DNA of 62,634 nt from Comamonadaceae bacterium (GCA_947455145.1 CANGME010000018.1:1-62634); one strand, 5' to 3'; shown: positions 1 to 8,833, numbered from the stretch's first letter. Notes: generated from the letters alone by a model not told the origin. Made by a program: numbers and translations.

Positions 1-14
1 CGTCCACTCCGCCA
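1..14 (+). tRNA. 3' end of a tRNA, possibly tRNA-Ser (partial)
   Basis: The first 14 bases can be read as a tRNA tail: CCACTCC at 4-10 as the 3' strand of the acceptor stem, G at 11 as discriminator, and CCA at 12-14. A G discriminator is typical of tRNA-Ser, but the body of the tRNA lies outside the window, so identity is a guess. The rho-independent terminator 30 bases downstream supports a stable RNA ending here. Confidence 0.45.
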
Positions 15-44
15 ATATTTCCTTGTAAATCAAGGAGTTATGAG

Positions 45-76
45 AAAGCCCGATGCGCAAGCACCGGGCTTTTTTT
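45..76 (+). terminator. Rho-independent terminator after the partial tRNA
   Basis: Arms AAAGCCCG (45-52) and CGGGCTTT (65-72) form a perfect 8-bp stem with a 12-base loop, followed by a T run at 70-76. It probably ends the transcript of the partial tRNA upstream. Confidence 0.8.
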
Positions 77-137
77 ATTTCTGTTGTACTTGCACTGTCC
101 CCATTAATGTGAACAGACGCATTCATTATTGAAGTGC

Positions 138-395
138 TCAGCGATAAAACGCTTCTACCTTTCCTTTGAGTTTGATCAGCAGTGGGTGTCCTTTGCGATC
201 CACAGTTTTGCCTGCGGGGACTTTAATCCAACCTTCGCTGATGCAGTATTCCTCTACATCGCCGCGCTCTTTGTCGTTGAAGCGGATGCCTATGTCATGT
301 TCAAACACAGCAGCTACATGATGGGGGCTGCGTGAGTCGATGCTGAGGTGATCGGGTAAAGACGGACGTAATGGATGTGAGGTGATTTCGTTCAT
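138..395 (-). CDS. DUF3297 family protein
   Basis: An 85-residue protein resembling the DUF3297 family of short proteobacterial proteins of unknown function. Visible hallmarks are the LSIDSRSPHH segment near the N-terminus, GIRFND, VEEYCISEGW in the middle and a basic C-terminal strand. There is no signal peptide or membrane segment, so it should be cytoplasmic. The ATG at 395 is preceded on the minus strand by AAGGAGA about 11 bases upstream, which fixes the start. It stands alone, facing the tRNA fragment. No function can be assigned. Confidence 0.8.
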   Translation of the reverse strand: MNEITSHPLRPSLPDHLSIDSRSPHHVAAVFEHDIGIRFNDKERGDVEEYCISEGWIKVPAGKTVDRKGHPLLIKLKGKVEAFYR

Positions 396-514
396 GGGTA
401 TCGATTCTCCTTCAATTGAACTTCGATGGGGTCAGCCTTAAATTTAGAAGTGAGGCCAGTGATTTTTTTAAGCTTATGGTTAAATGTACGCTGATATTTA
501 CACAGGAGATTCTC

Positions 515-943
515 ATGCGCTCAAGCTTTAAAAGTTTTCTCACGTTGCTTGTGTCTATGTTGTTGTGCGCGACGGCCTTGGCTCAAGATAAAGTCGTTTA
601 TCACATCGATGATGCGGCGACCCAGGCCACCAAAGGTCTGCGCAATATCCGCAACCACTTGGACGTGGCACCTGACACCAAGATCGCCGTTGTGACACAC
701 GCCAACGGCGTAGATTTTTTGATGGACGGCGCTAAAGATGCCAAGAATCCCGACATCGATTACGGCGCGTTGGTCAGTGCGCTCAAGGCTCGTGGAGTGA
801 CTTTTGAAGTGTGCGAAATTACGCTTAAAAATCGCAATCTGAAGAAAGAGCAGTTCAACTTCGACGCAACGTTTACCCCTTCAGGTGTTGTGCGGATCGG
901 TCAGCTGCAAAGTCGCGAAAAATACGCCTACATCAAGCCTTAG
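515..943 (+). CDS. DsrE-family secreted protein
   Basis: A 142-residue protein with a Sec signal peptide (hydrophobic core about residues 6-20, cleavage near ALA-Q) and a DsrE/DsrF-like fold. DsrE proteins act in sulfur transfer or are uncharacterised. The pattern of a parallel strand (IAVVTHANGVDFL), a helical middle and a single Cys in VTFEVCEITL fits the periplasmic DsrE-like group. The ATG at 515 is chosen because AGGAGA lies at 504-509 and a signal peptide begins there; an upstream in-frame start at 416 would bury the signal peptide. Substrate is unknown. It is separated from the next gene by 199 bases in which I see no gene. Confidence 0.75.
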   Translation: MRSSFKSFLTLLVSMLLCATALAQDKVVYHIDDAATQATKGLRNIRNHLDVAPDTKIAVVTHANGVDFLMDGAKDAKNPDIDYGALVSALKARGVTFEVCEITLKNRNLKKEQFNFDATFTPSGVVRIGQLQSREKYAYIKP

Positions 944-1142
944 AACGTAGGACTTAGGTTTGTGATTCGTTGCTGCGTGTAGTTCAGCTCACGTTTCGAC
1001 AAGCAAGGTTTAATTTCTTGACAATCAGTAATAAGCGGCCACCGAAGGTGGGGTTTGCCTTGGGTATTCAAATTCACTTGAATCCGATGCATTGCCGCTG
1101 ACAGTGTTCTCCTGGCTGACTTCCGATACCAAGGGTTTTTCT

Positions 1143-1751
1143 ATGACATCACTACGGTTGTTTCTGTTTATCTGTCTAGCGCTTGTGGCCCAACTCGCTA
1201 CGGCGCAAAACACACCGGTTCGCGTGCGCGCCACCATCACCAGCTTTGACGGCAAGGTTCTGTCGGTGAAGACGCGCGAGGGCGAGGCGATTCAGATTCA
1301 TTTGCCTGACAATGTGAGCGTGGCAGCGGCCAAGGCGCTGACGCTGGCGGACATCAAGCCGGGTGACTTTGTGGGCACAGCCACTGTGAAAAATGCGCAG
1401 GGGGTGCTGGTGGCACGCGAGCTGCATTTGTTCCCGGCGGCTTTGCGCGGTGTGGTGGCTGAGGGGCACATGAGTTGGGACTTGGAGCCGGGCTCGCAAA
1501 TGACCAACGCCACCTTGAGTGCGGCGCCTGTGCAAAGCGCGGGTGGGCGTGAGGTCACCCTGAGCTACAAAGACGGCGCACAGACCATTCTCATCCCCGA
1601 AGGCATTCCAATCTTCACCACGGTGCCGGGCGACAAGTCGCTGCTGGTGCCGGGGGCGATCATTTTTGCAGGTGCGCAAATGGGCGCGGATGGCAGAATC
1701 ACCACGGGGCGCATTCAGGTTAGCAAAGACGGTGCGCGGCCTGCACAGTAA
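1143..1751 (+). CDS. Secreted protein of unknown function (DUF5666-like beta domain)
   Basis: A 202-residue exported protein. Residues 1-21 are a signal peptide ending in LATAQ. The mature part starts with a short beta-rich unit (VRATITSFDGKVLSVKT, then KPGDFVGTATV) that resembles the OB-like DUF5666 repeats of other secreted proteins. The second half repeats the strand-turn pattern and contains no catalytic motif that I recognise. The ATG at 1143 is preferred to the in-frame start at 1092 because the signal peptide begins there; the Shine-Dalgarno is weak (AAGGG). It precedes the DUF1080 lipoprotein by 34 bases, so the two may be cotranscribed. Confidence 0.6.
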   Translation: MTSLRLFLFICLALVAQLATAQNTPVRVRATITSFDGKVLSVKTREGEAIQIHLPDNVSVAAAKALTLADIKPGDFVGTATVKNAQGVLVARELHLFPAALRGVVAEGHMSWDLEPGSQMTNATLSAAPVQSAGGREVTLSYKDGAQTILIPEGIPIFTTVPGDKSLLVPGAIIFAGAQMGADGRITTGRIQVSKDGARPAQ

Positions 1752-1785
1752 TTAACGACAGTCAACAACAAAGAAGGAGACATTT

Positions 1786-2382
1786 ATGAAACGTTTTATC
1801 ACTCTTATCGCCGCATCGCTGGTGATGGTTGCCGGGCTAACCGGTTGCATGACCCAGACCATGGCCAAGAGCGACCCTCGGTGGATCACCTTGTTCGACG
1901 GCACTCACGCCAATGAGTGGACGCCCATCGGCAATGCCAATTGGCGCATACAGCGGGGCAACTTGCAGGGCGATGTGGGCGCGGGCTTCCTCGTGTCCAA
2001 AAAGTCATACAAAGATTTTGAGTTACGCGCCGAGTTCTGGGCCGATGAAGAGGCCAACAGCGGCATCTTCATCCGCTGCGCTGACCCGCTCAAGGTCACA
2101 GCTGACAACGCCTACGAAGTCAATATTTTTGACAAGCGCCCAGACCCGAGCTACGGCACCGGTGCCATCGTCAACGTGGCCAAGATTGGCCCGATGATCA
2201 AAGCGGCGGGCAAGTGGAACACGTTTGAGATCGTTGCCAAAGGCCCGGTGTTCACCGTCAAGCTTAACGGCGTGGTCACGGTGGACGGTGTGCGCGATGC
2301 ACGTCTGGCCAGCGGCCCGATTGCCCTGCAGTCCGCAGGCGGCACCATCAAGTTCCGCAAGGTTGAGATTCTGCCGCTTTGA
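1786..2382 (+). CDS. DUF1080 (3-keto-disaccharide hydrolase-like) lipoprotein
   Basis: A 198-residue predicted lipoprotein: signal peptide with lipobox LTGC (Cys about residue 21). The mature protein is a single DUF1080 concanavalin-like beta sandwich. Typical family features are WITLFDGTHANEW, the WRIQRGNLQGD strand, FELRAEFW, the SGIFIRC core and the closing IALQSAGGTIKFRKVEI. Family members bind or cleave sugars, and some are 3-keto-glycoside hydrolases; activity here is only inferred. AAGGAG sits just before the ATG at 1786. The quinone reductase follows after 10 bases and is probably cotranscribed. Confidence 0.8.
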   Translation: MKRFITLIAASLVMVAGLTGCMTQTMAKSDPRWITLFDGTHANEWTPIGNANWRIQRGNLQGDVGAGFLVSKKSYKDFELRAEFWADEEANSGIFIRCADPLKVTADNAYEVNIFDKRPDPSYGTGAIVNVAKIGPMIKAAGKWNTFEIVAKGPVFTVKLNGVVTVDGVRDARLASGPIALQSAGGTIKFRKVEILPL

Positions 2383-2392
2383 TTGGGTCACG

Positions 2393-3391
2393 ATGAAGGC
2401 TGTTTACTACGAAACCAAGGGCACGGCCCAGCAAGTCTTGCAACTGGCTGAGCGTGACCTGCCCGAGCCGCAGGCGGGTGAGGTGCGGGTGCGCATTCAT
2501 GTGTCGGCGGTGAACCCGTCAGACACCAAATCGCGCGGGGGCTACCGGGGTCAAGTCACCATGCCTTTCCCGCAAATTACCCCGCACCAAGACGGCGCGG
2601 GCGTGATTGATGCAGTGGGGGCGGGCGTGGACGCGGCGCGCGTGGGTCAGCGCGTGTGGGTCTATGAGGCCACGCTGGGTCGGGCCTTTGGCACGTGTGC
2701 GGAGTACACCACCGTGCCTGAGCACAAGGCGGTGGCATTGCCAGACCATACCGACTTTGAGGCCGGGGCTTGCATGGGCATTCCGGCCATGACGGCGCAC
2801 CGCTGCGTGCTGGCCGATGGGCCGGTGCGGGGCAAGATCGTGCTGGTGCAAGGCGGTGCGGGCGCAGTCGGCTTTTACGCGGTGCAGATCGCCAAGCTGG
2901 AGGGCGCACTGGTGATTGCCACCGTGAGTCGAGATGAGCAAGCCGCGCAGGCGCGTTTGGCCGGGGCCGACCACGTCATCAACTACAAAACCGAAAACGT
3001 GAGCCAGCGTGTGAAAGAAATCACGGGGCTGGACAGCGGGCTAGACCGCGTGATTGAAGTGGCCTTCGGCGTCAACCTGGCCACCGATGTGGCGCTGCTC
3101 AAGACGGACGGCATCATCGCCTCTTATGCGTCCGACGCGATTCACGAGCCCACCGTGCCCTTTTGGACCATGATGGCCAAGGGCTTGGTGCTGCACTTTG
3201 TGCTGGTGTACGCCATGTCACGTCAGGCGCACGACGAAGCGGCGCGCTATATCACCGATGCGTTGCAAGCCAAGCGATTCAAACACCAGGTGTTTGCCCG
3301 CTATGGTTTCACCCTGGACGAGGTGGTGGCCGCGCATGAGGCGACCGAGAGCATGTCGCATGTGGGCAAGGTGCTGATTCAAGTCGGTTGA
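2393..3391 (+). CDS. Zinc-independent MDR-family NADPH:quinone oxidoreductase
   Basis: A 332-residue medium-chain dehydrogenase/reductase of the quinone oxidoreductase type. The N-terminal GroES-like catalytic domain (VNPSDTKSRGGYRG, HQDGAGVIDAVGAGV) lacks the Cys/His zinc ligands of alcohol dehydrogenases. The Rossmann domain has the nucleotide loop VQGGAGAVGFYAVQIAK, and GADHVINYKTE follows as in this family. It should transfer electrons from NAD(P)H to quinones or enones in the cytosol. I chose the ATG at 2393 because it begins the canonical MKAVYYE; a longer in-frame start at 2225 lies inside the upstream gene. Confidence 0.85.
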   Translation: MKAVYYETKGTAQQVLQLAERDLPEPQAGEVRVRIHVSAVNPSDTKSRGGYRGQVTMPFPQITPHQDGAGVIDAVGAGVDAARVGQRVWVYEATLGRAFGTCAEYTTVPEHKAVALPDHTDFEAGACMGIPAMTAHRCVLADGPVRGKIVLVQGGAGAVGFYAVQIAKLEGALVIATVSRDEQAAQARLAGADHVINYKTENVSQRVKEITGLDSGLDRVIEVAFGVNLATDVALLKTDGIIASYASDAIHEPTVPFWTMMAKGLVLHFVLVYAMSRQAHDEAARYITDALQAKRFKHQVFARYGFTLDEVVAAHEATESMSHVGKVLIQVG

Positions 3392-3545
3392 AGGGTCGTG
3401 GCCCTGGTCCTCGGTGAGTATTTTTGGCCCGGGATTTGAATTTTTCTTCCAGTTTGTCTATTGTTGGTGCTTAGGCGAGCATGACAAGCGCCACCGGGTG
3501 GTGGTGGTCGGGAGGGGGCTTGCCCTGACTGCGAAGGAGATGGCT

Positions 3546-4181
3546 ATGGCTACGAAGAATTGGCGTCTGGAGGGCGACTGGATAAAAAACTGCAACTGTG
3601 CCTATGGTTGCCCTTGTGATTTCAACGCAAGGCCGACCCGGGGTGAGTGCAAGGGTATGGTGGGCATGCGCATCACCAAGGGGCATTTCGAATCCACCAA
3701 GTTGGACGGCTTGAGTTTTTGTATGACGGTGGCTTTCCCGGCCGCACTGCATGAAGGCAATGGCGAGGCGCAACCGATCATTGATGAACGTGCCACGCCA
3801 GCGCAGCGTGAAGCCCTGTTCAATATTTTGCAAGGCCAAAATTCCGACGACGGCACGCTGTTCAGCATCTTCAGCGCCATCGTTGCCAAGATGCACGCGC
3901 CGATCTTTGCGCCCTTCAATTGGCAGCAATTTGATCAGGCGGGGCGCAAGGCGCATCTGAGTATTCCCGGCGTGCTCGAAACCGAGGTTGAGCCGATCAA
4001 AAATCCGATCACGGGCGCACCGCACCGCATCCAGGTGGTGATGCCTGAAGGGTTTGAACATCACATGGGTGAAGTGGCCAGCGCCAATATTGTGAGCAGC
4101 GCAGCCATTCCCTTCACCACGCGCAGCAGCCACAGCACGCTGGCGCATGTGGTCCAAACGCCGCAGGGTGTTGCTGCCTGA
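3546..4181 (+). CDS. DUF1326 domain protein
   Basis: A 211-residue protein of the DUF1326 family. The diagnostic N-terminal part contains clustered cysteines in NCNCAYGCPCDFN (about residues 17-29) followed by RGECKGMVGMRI. The Cys cluster suggests metal binding, but no biochemical role is established. AAGGAG at 3534-3539 gives a 6-base spacing to the ATG at 3546; the ATG at 3540 is too close to it. The DUF2182 membrane protein follows after 10 bases. These two families often occur as a pair, which suggests a shared role. Confidence 0.82.
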   Translation: MATKNWRLEGDWIKNCNCAYGCPCDFNARPTRGECKGMVGMRITKGHFESTKLDGLSFCMTVAFPAALHEGNGEAQPIIDERATPAQREALFNILQGQNSDDGTLFSIFSAIVAKMHAPIFAPFNWQQFDQAGRKAHLSIPGVLETEVEPIKNPITGAPHRIQVVMPEGFEHHMGEVASANIVSSAAIPFTTRSSHSTLAHVVQTPQGVAA

Positions 4182-4191
4182 GTGTGTGCGC

Positions 4192-4947
4192 ATGAGGCTG
4201 CAGCGCGAGCAGGCTCCGGTGCTGGTGGCCTTCCTGTTGGTGGTGGCCGCCAGTTGGGTGTACCTGTGGAGTGGCGCGGGCACGATGACGCAGATGGGTG
4301 ACATGCTGATGCCCATGAGTTCGGGTCCGTGGACGCTGACGCATGCGGCGGTCATGCTGTTCATGTGGGTGGTGATGATGATGGCGATGATGCTGCCCAG
4401 TGCGACACCGATGGTTTTGTTTTATGCCACCGTCTCGCGAGGGTTGCGTACGCGCGGTCAGCCGGGCGGATCGGTCACTGTGTTTGCATTGGCCTATGGG
4501 GTGGTTTGGGCCGGGTTCAGCGTGCTGGCCACCGGCTTGCAGTTCACTTTGGAGCGACTGGCGGTGTTGTCACCCATGATGGCCTTGAGCAGCACGACTG
4601 TGGCCGGTGCGACGCTCCTCGCCGCTGGAATTTACCAATGGACGCCCTGGAAGCAAGCTTGTCTGCGGCACTGCCGCTCACCACTGGAGTTCGTGCTGAC
4701 GCAATGGCGCGCGGGCACTTGGGGCGCGTTTGAAATGGGTCTGCGTCATGGCGCCTACTGCTTGGGCTGCTGCTGGATGTTGATGCTGCTGCTGTTTGTG
4801 GGCGGCGTCATGAGTCTGGCGTGGATCGCTGGTCTGGCACTTCTGGTGCTGCTTGAAAAGCTCGCCCCTCTGGGCGGGTGGAGTAGTAGGGGCGTCGGCT
4901 TGGTGCTGGTGGCTTGGGGTCTAGCGACTTTGGGAGTTTTGATTTAA
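4192..4947 (+). CDS. DUF2182 integral membrane protein
   Basis: A 251-residue multi-pass inner-membrane protein of the DUF2182 family, described as predicted metal-binding. It has about six hydrophobic segments. Notable are the Met-rich MWVVMMMAMMLPSATPM segment and the family motif GLRHGAYCLGCCWMLM, whose His and three Cys could bind a metal. The ATG at 4192 avoids overlap with the DUF1326 gene; an in-frame ATG at 4147 would overlap it by 35 bases. Transport or metal handling is only inferred. Confidence 0.8.
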   Translation: MRLQREQAPVLVAFLLVVAASWVYLWSGAGTMTQMGDMLMPMSSGPWTLTHAAVMLFMWVVMMMAMMLPSATPMVLFYATVSRGLRTRGQPGGSVTVFALAYGVVWAGFSVLATGLQFTLERLAVLSPMMALSSTTVAGATLLAAGIYQWTPWKQACLRHCRSPLEFVLTQWRAGTWGAFEMGLRHGAYCLGCCWMLMLLLFVGGVMSLAWIAGLALLVLLEKLAPLGGWSSRGVGLVLVAWGLATLGVLI

Positions 4948-4963
4948 CTCAAGGAGAAACATC

Positions 4964-5275
4964 ATGATGATTGCCCGATGGAGTATTGATGCTCGCTTTG
5001 GTTACAAGCAGCAGGCCGTAGAGCACTTGCAGCGCTGGCTGCGGGAGGTGGCACCCCAGATCGGTGTGAAACCTGAGCGTACGCGCTTGTTGACCGGCTC
5101 GGTTGGCGCGCTGGAGGCCACCTTGCAGACAGAGCATCAAATTGAGGACCTGGCCGAGTTGGAGCGCATCTGGAGCAAGCTGGGCACGATCCCAGCGCAC
5201 GCGCAGTGGGGCAAGGAACTTGAACCCTTCGTGGTCTCCGGCACGAGCCGCTGGGAGATTTATCGCGTGTTGTGA
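4964..5275 (+). CDS. Small conserved protein, possibly dimeric alpha/beta-barrel fold
   Basis: A 103-residue soluble protein starting with MMIARWSIDARFGYKQQAVEHLQRW. The strand-helix-strand pattern and the late RWEIYRVL strand suggest a ferredoxin-like (NIPSNAP or dimeric alpha/beta barrel) fold; that is inference. No catalytic residues stand out. AAGGAG is well placed before the tandem ATG at 4964/4967. It lies 16 bases after the DUF2182 gene and 34 bases before tatD, so it could belong to either transcript. I do not recognise a named family with confidence. Confidence 0.65.
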   Translation: MMIARWSIDARFGYKQQAVEHLQRWLREVAPQIGVKPERTRLLTGSVGALEATLQTEHQIEDLAELERIWSKLGTIPAHAQWGKELEPFVVSGTSRWEIYRVL

Positions 5276-5309
5276 GGGCGGCTCGCTCGCTCTCGGGCAT
5301 GATGGCAGC

Positions 5310-6182
5310 ATGACGACCTGGATCGACACACATTGCCACTTGGATGCAGCAGAGTTTTGGGGTCAAGCCATTGGAATACGTGCACAAGCAGCTATTAAAA
5401 ATGTAGCGCATTGTGTGCTGCCTGCTGTGGATGTTGCGAACTTCGACGCGGTGCGGCAGCTGGCGCACCTGACTGGCGACAGCTACGCGCTGGGAATTCA
5501 CCCGCTCTACACCTCAAACGCGCAGGACGACGACTTGCAGCGACTGGATGCAGCCTTGCAGCAGCACCGAGATGACCCGCACTTGGTAGCGGTGGGTGAG
5601 ATTGGTTTGGATTATTTTGTGCCTGAACTCTGCGAAAGCCCGCTGCGGGAGCGTCAGGAATACTTCTACACCGAGCAACTCAAACTGGCACACAAACATA
5701 GCCTGCCGGTGATTTTGCATGTGCGCCGCTCGGCTGACAGACTGCTCAAAGGCTTGCGCGAGGTGGCCAAGGGTAGTGGTCAAGGCCAGTCCTGGCACGG
5801 CATTGCCCATGCCTTCAACGGCAGCGAACAGCAGGCGCGTGAATTCATCAAGTTGGGGTTCAAACTGGGCTTTGGTGGTGCGCTGACCTTTGAGCGCGCC
5901 CAGCAACTGCGCCGCTTGGCCACGACCTTGCCGCTGGATGCCATCGTGATGGAAACCGACGCGCCCGACATGCCGCCGCACTGGCTGTACAAGACGGCTG
6001 GGCAGCGGGCGGCGGGCGAGCCCCAAGGGCGCAACGAACCGGGTGAAGTGCCGCGTATTGGTGCGGTGCTGGCCGAGCTGCGCGGCATCACGCCCGAGGC
6101 GCTGGCCGCAGCCACCACCCGCAATGCGATGGACGCCTTGCCGCGCATGCAAGTGTTGATGCGGGCCTGCGACCGCGCATAG
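5310..6182 (+). CDS. TatD-family metal-dependent hydrolase (DNase-like)
   Basis: A 290-residue TatD-type amidohydrolase with a TIM-barrel metal site. The motifs run in order: DTHCHLD (residues 6-12), GIHPLY, VGEIGLDY (metal-binding Glu), LHVRRS, HAFNGS and METDAPDMPPHW near the end. Family members are Mg-dependent 3'-5' exonucleases or general phosphoester hydrolases, and the cytosol is expected. The ATG at 5310 gives the canonical MTTWIDTHCHLD start; no in-frame ATG lies just upstream. It is followed by the spermidine-synthase-like gene after 16 bases. Confidence 0.88.
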   Translation: MTTWIDTHCHLDAAEFWGQAIGIRAQAAIKNVAHCVLPAVDVANFDAVRQLAHLTGDSYALGIHPLYTSNAQDDDLQRLDAALQQHRDDPHLVAVGEIGLDYFVPELCESPLRERQEYFYTEQLKLAHKHSLPVILHVRRSADRLLKGLREVAKGSGQGQSWHGIAHAFNGSEQQAREFIKLGFKLGFGGALTFERAQQLRRLATTLPLDAIVMETDAPDMPPHWLYKTAGQRAAGEPQGRNEPGEVPRIGAVLAELRGITPEALAAATTRNAMDALPRMQVLMRACDRA

Positions 6183-6198
6183 GGATAATGCCCCTATC

Positions 6199-6957
6199 TT
6201 GAAAAAACAAACCCTCATCCACCCCGAAGTTAATTTCTCTGACGAAGGCCCGGTGCGCCACTTGCACTTGGGCAGTCCCTGGATTCAGGGCTCCATGCTG
6301 ATGGATGAGCCCAACGTGCTGGTGCACGAGTACATCCAGCGCATGATGGCTTGGCTGCTCTTTGTGGACGCAGACACAGTGCCCAAGCGCCAGGCCTTGC
6401 AGCTCGGCCTGGGCGCGGGCTCGCTCACCAAGTATTGCCACAAGGTGCTGCGCATGAAGACCACAGCGATTGAGCTTAACCCGCAGGTGCTGCACGCTTG
6501 CCGGGGGTGGTTCAAGCTGCCCGCCGACAACTCGCGCATTCAGGTCATCTTGGCCGATGCGTCACTAGAGATTCAGCAGCCGCGTTGGTTAGGCGTGGTC
6601 GATGCCTTGCAGGTGGATTTGTACGACGACGACGCTGCCGCCCCCGTGCTGGACAGCGCCGAGTTTTACGCCGATTGCCGCCGTGTCTTGACCGATGAAG
6701 GTTGCATGACGGTCAACCTGTTTGGCCGTGCATCCAGCTTTGCCAAAAGCGTTGACAAAATCAGCCAAGTTTTTGGTGCGGACGCGGTCTGGGCCTTCAA
6801 GTCCACGCGGGAGGGCAACACCGTGGTGCTGGCGCAGCGCACGGCCTCTCGCCCCAAGCGGGTCGTGTTGGCTGAGCGGGCGGAAGTGATTCAAAACCGA
6901 TGGGGCTTGCCCGCCGTCAAATGGCTGCGCGGCTTCAAACCGACCTTGACTTTGTGA
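6199..6957 (+). CDS. Spermidine synthase-like methyltransferase-fold protein
   Basis: A 252-residue Rossmann protein of the spermidine synthase (SpeE-like) family. The nucleotide-binding strand is LQLGLGAGSLTKYC, the acidic loop TTAIELNP follows, and VDALQVDLYDDD takes the place of the catalytic Asp region. It is shorter than true SpeE, so aminopropyl transfer is doubtful; a related transferase is as likely. The only start giving the conserved N-terminus (KKQTLIHPEVNFSDEG) is a TTG at 6199. It has no clear Shine-Dalgarno and sits just after a small hairpin (ATAGGG 6179-6184, CCCTAT 6192-6197). The GspE-type gene begins one base after its stop. Confidence 0.72.
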   Translation: MKKQTLIHPEVNFSDEGPVRHLHLGSPWIQGSMLMDEPNVLVHEYIQRMMAWLLFVDADTVPKRQALQLGLGAGSLTKYCHKVLRMKTTAIELNPQVLHACRGWFKLPADNSRIQVILADASLEIQQPRWLGVVDALQVDLYDDDAAAPVLDSAEFYADCRRVLTDEGCMTVNLFGRASSFAKSVDKISQVFGADAVWAFKSTREGNTVVLAQRTASRPKRVVLAERAEVIQNRWGLPAVKWLRGFKPTLTL

Positions 6958-6958
6958 A

Positions 6959-8758
6959 ATGAGCGCTGACATGAAACCAAGAAACGGCCATGAAACTACA
7001 AGCCAGTCAGCCCACCAAGGTTCTATTGACTGGCGTCAGTTGGTGCAGTGGCTTCAACACGATGGCGTTATTTCGCTTGAAGAAGCGCAGCGCACGGTGA
7101 CCCGTTGCTCCCAGGCCGAAAGTTCGCAGCATCCGCTGATGCGCTTGGCCAGTGTGGCCATGCGCCGCGCCAGTGATCAAAAGCCGTTGGATGTGGAGGC
7201 CCTGACCCAGTGGTTGGCGAAGCGTGCTGGGCTGGCCTACATGCGCATTGACCCACTTAAGGTGGATGTGGGCAAGGTGGCGGACATGATGAGCGCAGCC
7301 TATGCCGAGCGACACCGTGTGCTGCCTGTGCAAGTGACGCCAACCGAGGTAGTAGTGGCCACGGCCGAGCCTTTTGTCACCGACTGGGTGAGCGAGGTGG
7401 AGCGCCAGTCGCGCCGCAGTGTGCGCCGGGTGCTGGCCAATCCTCAGGACATTCATAAATTCACGGCCGAGTTTTTCGCCCTGGCCAAGTCGGTTCGATC
7501 CGCCCAAAAATCAGGGGCCAGCGCAGGTGGTGCCAGTTTTGAGCAGTTGGTGGAGTTGGGCAAGAGCAACAAGCAGCTCGACGCCAACGACCAGGGGGTG
7601 GTGCAGGTGGTGGATTGGCTGTGGCAGTACGCGTTTGACCAGCGTGCCAGCGACATTCACCTGGAGCCACGGCGTGAGCAGGGCGTGATTCGCTTCCGCA
7701 TCGACGGTGTCTTGCACCCGGTGTATCAGATGCCCATGGGCGTGCTGACCGCGATGACGGCGCGCATCAAGCTGCTAGGCCGTATGGACGTGGTGGAAAA
7801 ACGTCGCCCGCAAGATGGCCGCATCAAAACCCGAAACCCCAGGGGTGACGAGGTGGAGATGCGTATCTCTACCCTGCCCACGGCTTTTGGCGAGAAGATG
7901 GTGATGCGGATTTTTGACCCCGACAACACGGTCAAGGACTTGGATGCGCTGGGCTTCACGCCGCACGATGCGCAGCGCTGGGAGGCGCTGGTCCAGCGCC
8001 CACACGGCATCATTCTGGTGACCGGTCCCACAGGCTCAGGCAAGACCACCACGCTGTATGCCACCTTGAAGCGGGTAGCCACCGAAGAGGTGAACGTGAG
8101 CACGGTGGAAGACCCGATCGAGATGATCGAACCCGCGTTCAATCAGACCCAGGTGCAGCCGCAGCTCGACTTCAACTTTGCAGAAGGCTTGCGCGCGCTA
8201 ATGCGCCAAGACCCGGACATCATCATGGTGGGGGAGATTCGTGACTTGCAAACCGCTGAGATGGCGGTGCAGGCTGCGTTGACCGGGCATTTGGTGTTCA
8301 GCACCCTGCACACCAACGATGCGCCTTCGGCTATCACCCGGCTCATGGAGTTGGGCATACCGCCTTACTTGATCAACGCGACGGTTTTGGGTGTGCTGGC
8401 GCAGCGCTTGGTCCGCACGCTGTGCCCGCAGTGCAAGGTGCGTGACGACGAAGCCACGCGTGAGGCTTTGGCCGAGGTGGTCAAGCCTTGGCAGATCAAT
8501 GGGGCTTACAAGCCCTACAAACCGCAAGGTTGCGTGGATTGCCGCATGACGGGTTTCATGGGACGAATGGGCTTGTACGAGCTGCTGGTGGTGAGCGAGG
8601 CCTTCAAAGACAAGGTCAATCGGGAGCCCAGTATTGATTCCCTGCGCCGTCAGGCCGTGAGTGATGGCATGCGCCCACTTCGGCTGGCGGGCGCACTGCG
8701 TGTGGCTGAGGGGTTGACGGTCATGGAAGAGGTGCTGAGTTCTACGCCACCGCTATAG
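6959..8758 (+). CDS. GspE/PulE/PilB-type secretion ATPase
   Basis: A 599-residue type II secretion or type IV pilus assembly ATPase. It has an N-terminal T2SSE-N domain (residues 30-180), then the catalytic RecA-like part. Motifs are SDIHLEPR, Walker A GPTGSGKTT (356-364), Walker B IIMVGEIRD (421-429), the His box STLHTNDAP, and a tetracysteine zinc site CPQC (489-492) with CVDC about 35 residues later. It would drive pseudopilus or pilus assembly at the inner membrane. No other secretion gene is adjacent, so it acts with partners encoded elsewhere. The start at 6959 follows the upstream stop directly, suggesting translational coupling. Confidence 0.88.
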   Translation: MSADMKPRNGHETTSQSAHQGSIDWRQLVQWLQHDGVISLEEAQRTVTRCSQAESSQHPLMRLASVAMRRASDQKPLDVEALTQWLAKRAGLAYMRIDPLKVDVGKVADMMSAAYAERHRVLPVQVTPTEVVVATAEPFVTDWVSEVERQSRRSVRRVLANPQDIHKFTAEFFALAKSVRSAQKSGASAGGASFEQLVELGKSNKQLDANDQGVVQVVDWLWQYAFDQRASDIHLEPRREQGVIRFRIDGVLHPVYQMPMGVLTAMTARIKLLGRMDVVEKRRPQDGRIKTRNPRGDEVEMRISTLPTAFGEKMVMRIFDPDNTVKDLDALGFTPHDAQRWEALVQRPHGIILVTGPTGSGKTTTLYATLKRVATEEVNVSTVEDPIEMIEPAFNQTQVQPQLDFNFAEGLRALMRQDPDIIMVGEIRDLQTAEMAVQAALTGHLVFSTLHTNDAPSAITRLMELGIPPYLINATVLGVLAQRLVRTLCPQCKVRDDEATREALAEVVKPWQINGAYKPYKPQGCVDCRMTGFMGRMGLYELLVVSEAFKDKVNREPSIDSLRRQAVSDGMRPLRLAGALRVAEGLTVMEEVLSSTPPL

Positions 8759-8833
8759 GTGTAATCCACAGGTAAGAAAGCGCCGTTTTCATTGCAGAAT
8801 CCAGCGTTCGACAATTGTTTACAGGAGATTTTT

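Noticed and set aside
3471-4364. Minus-strand open frame of 297 codons over DUF1326
   Set aside because: The opposite strand carries two recognisable families with good ribosome sites, and this frame has no domain-like pattern.
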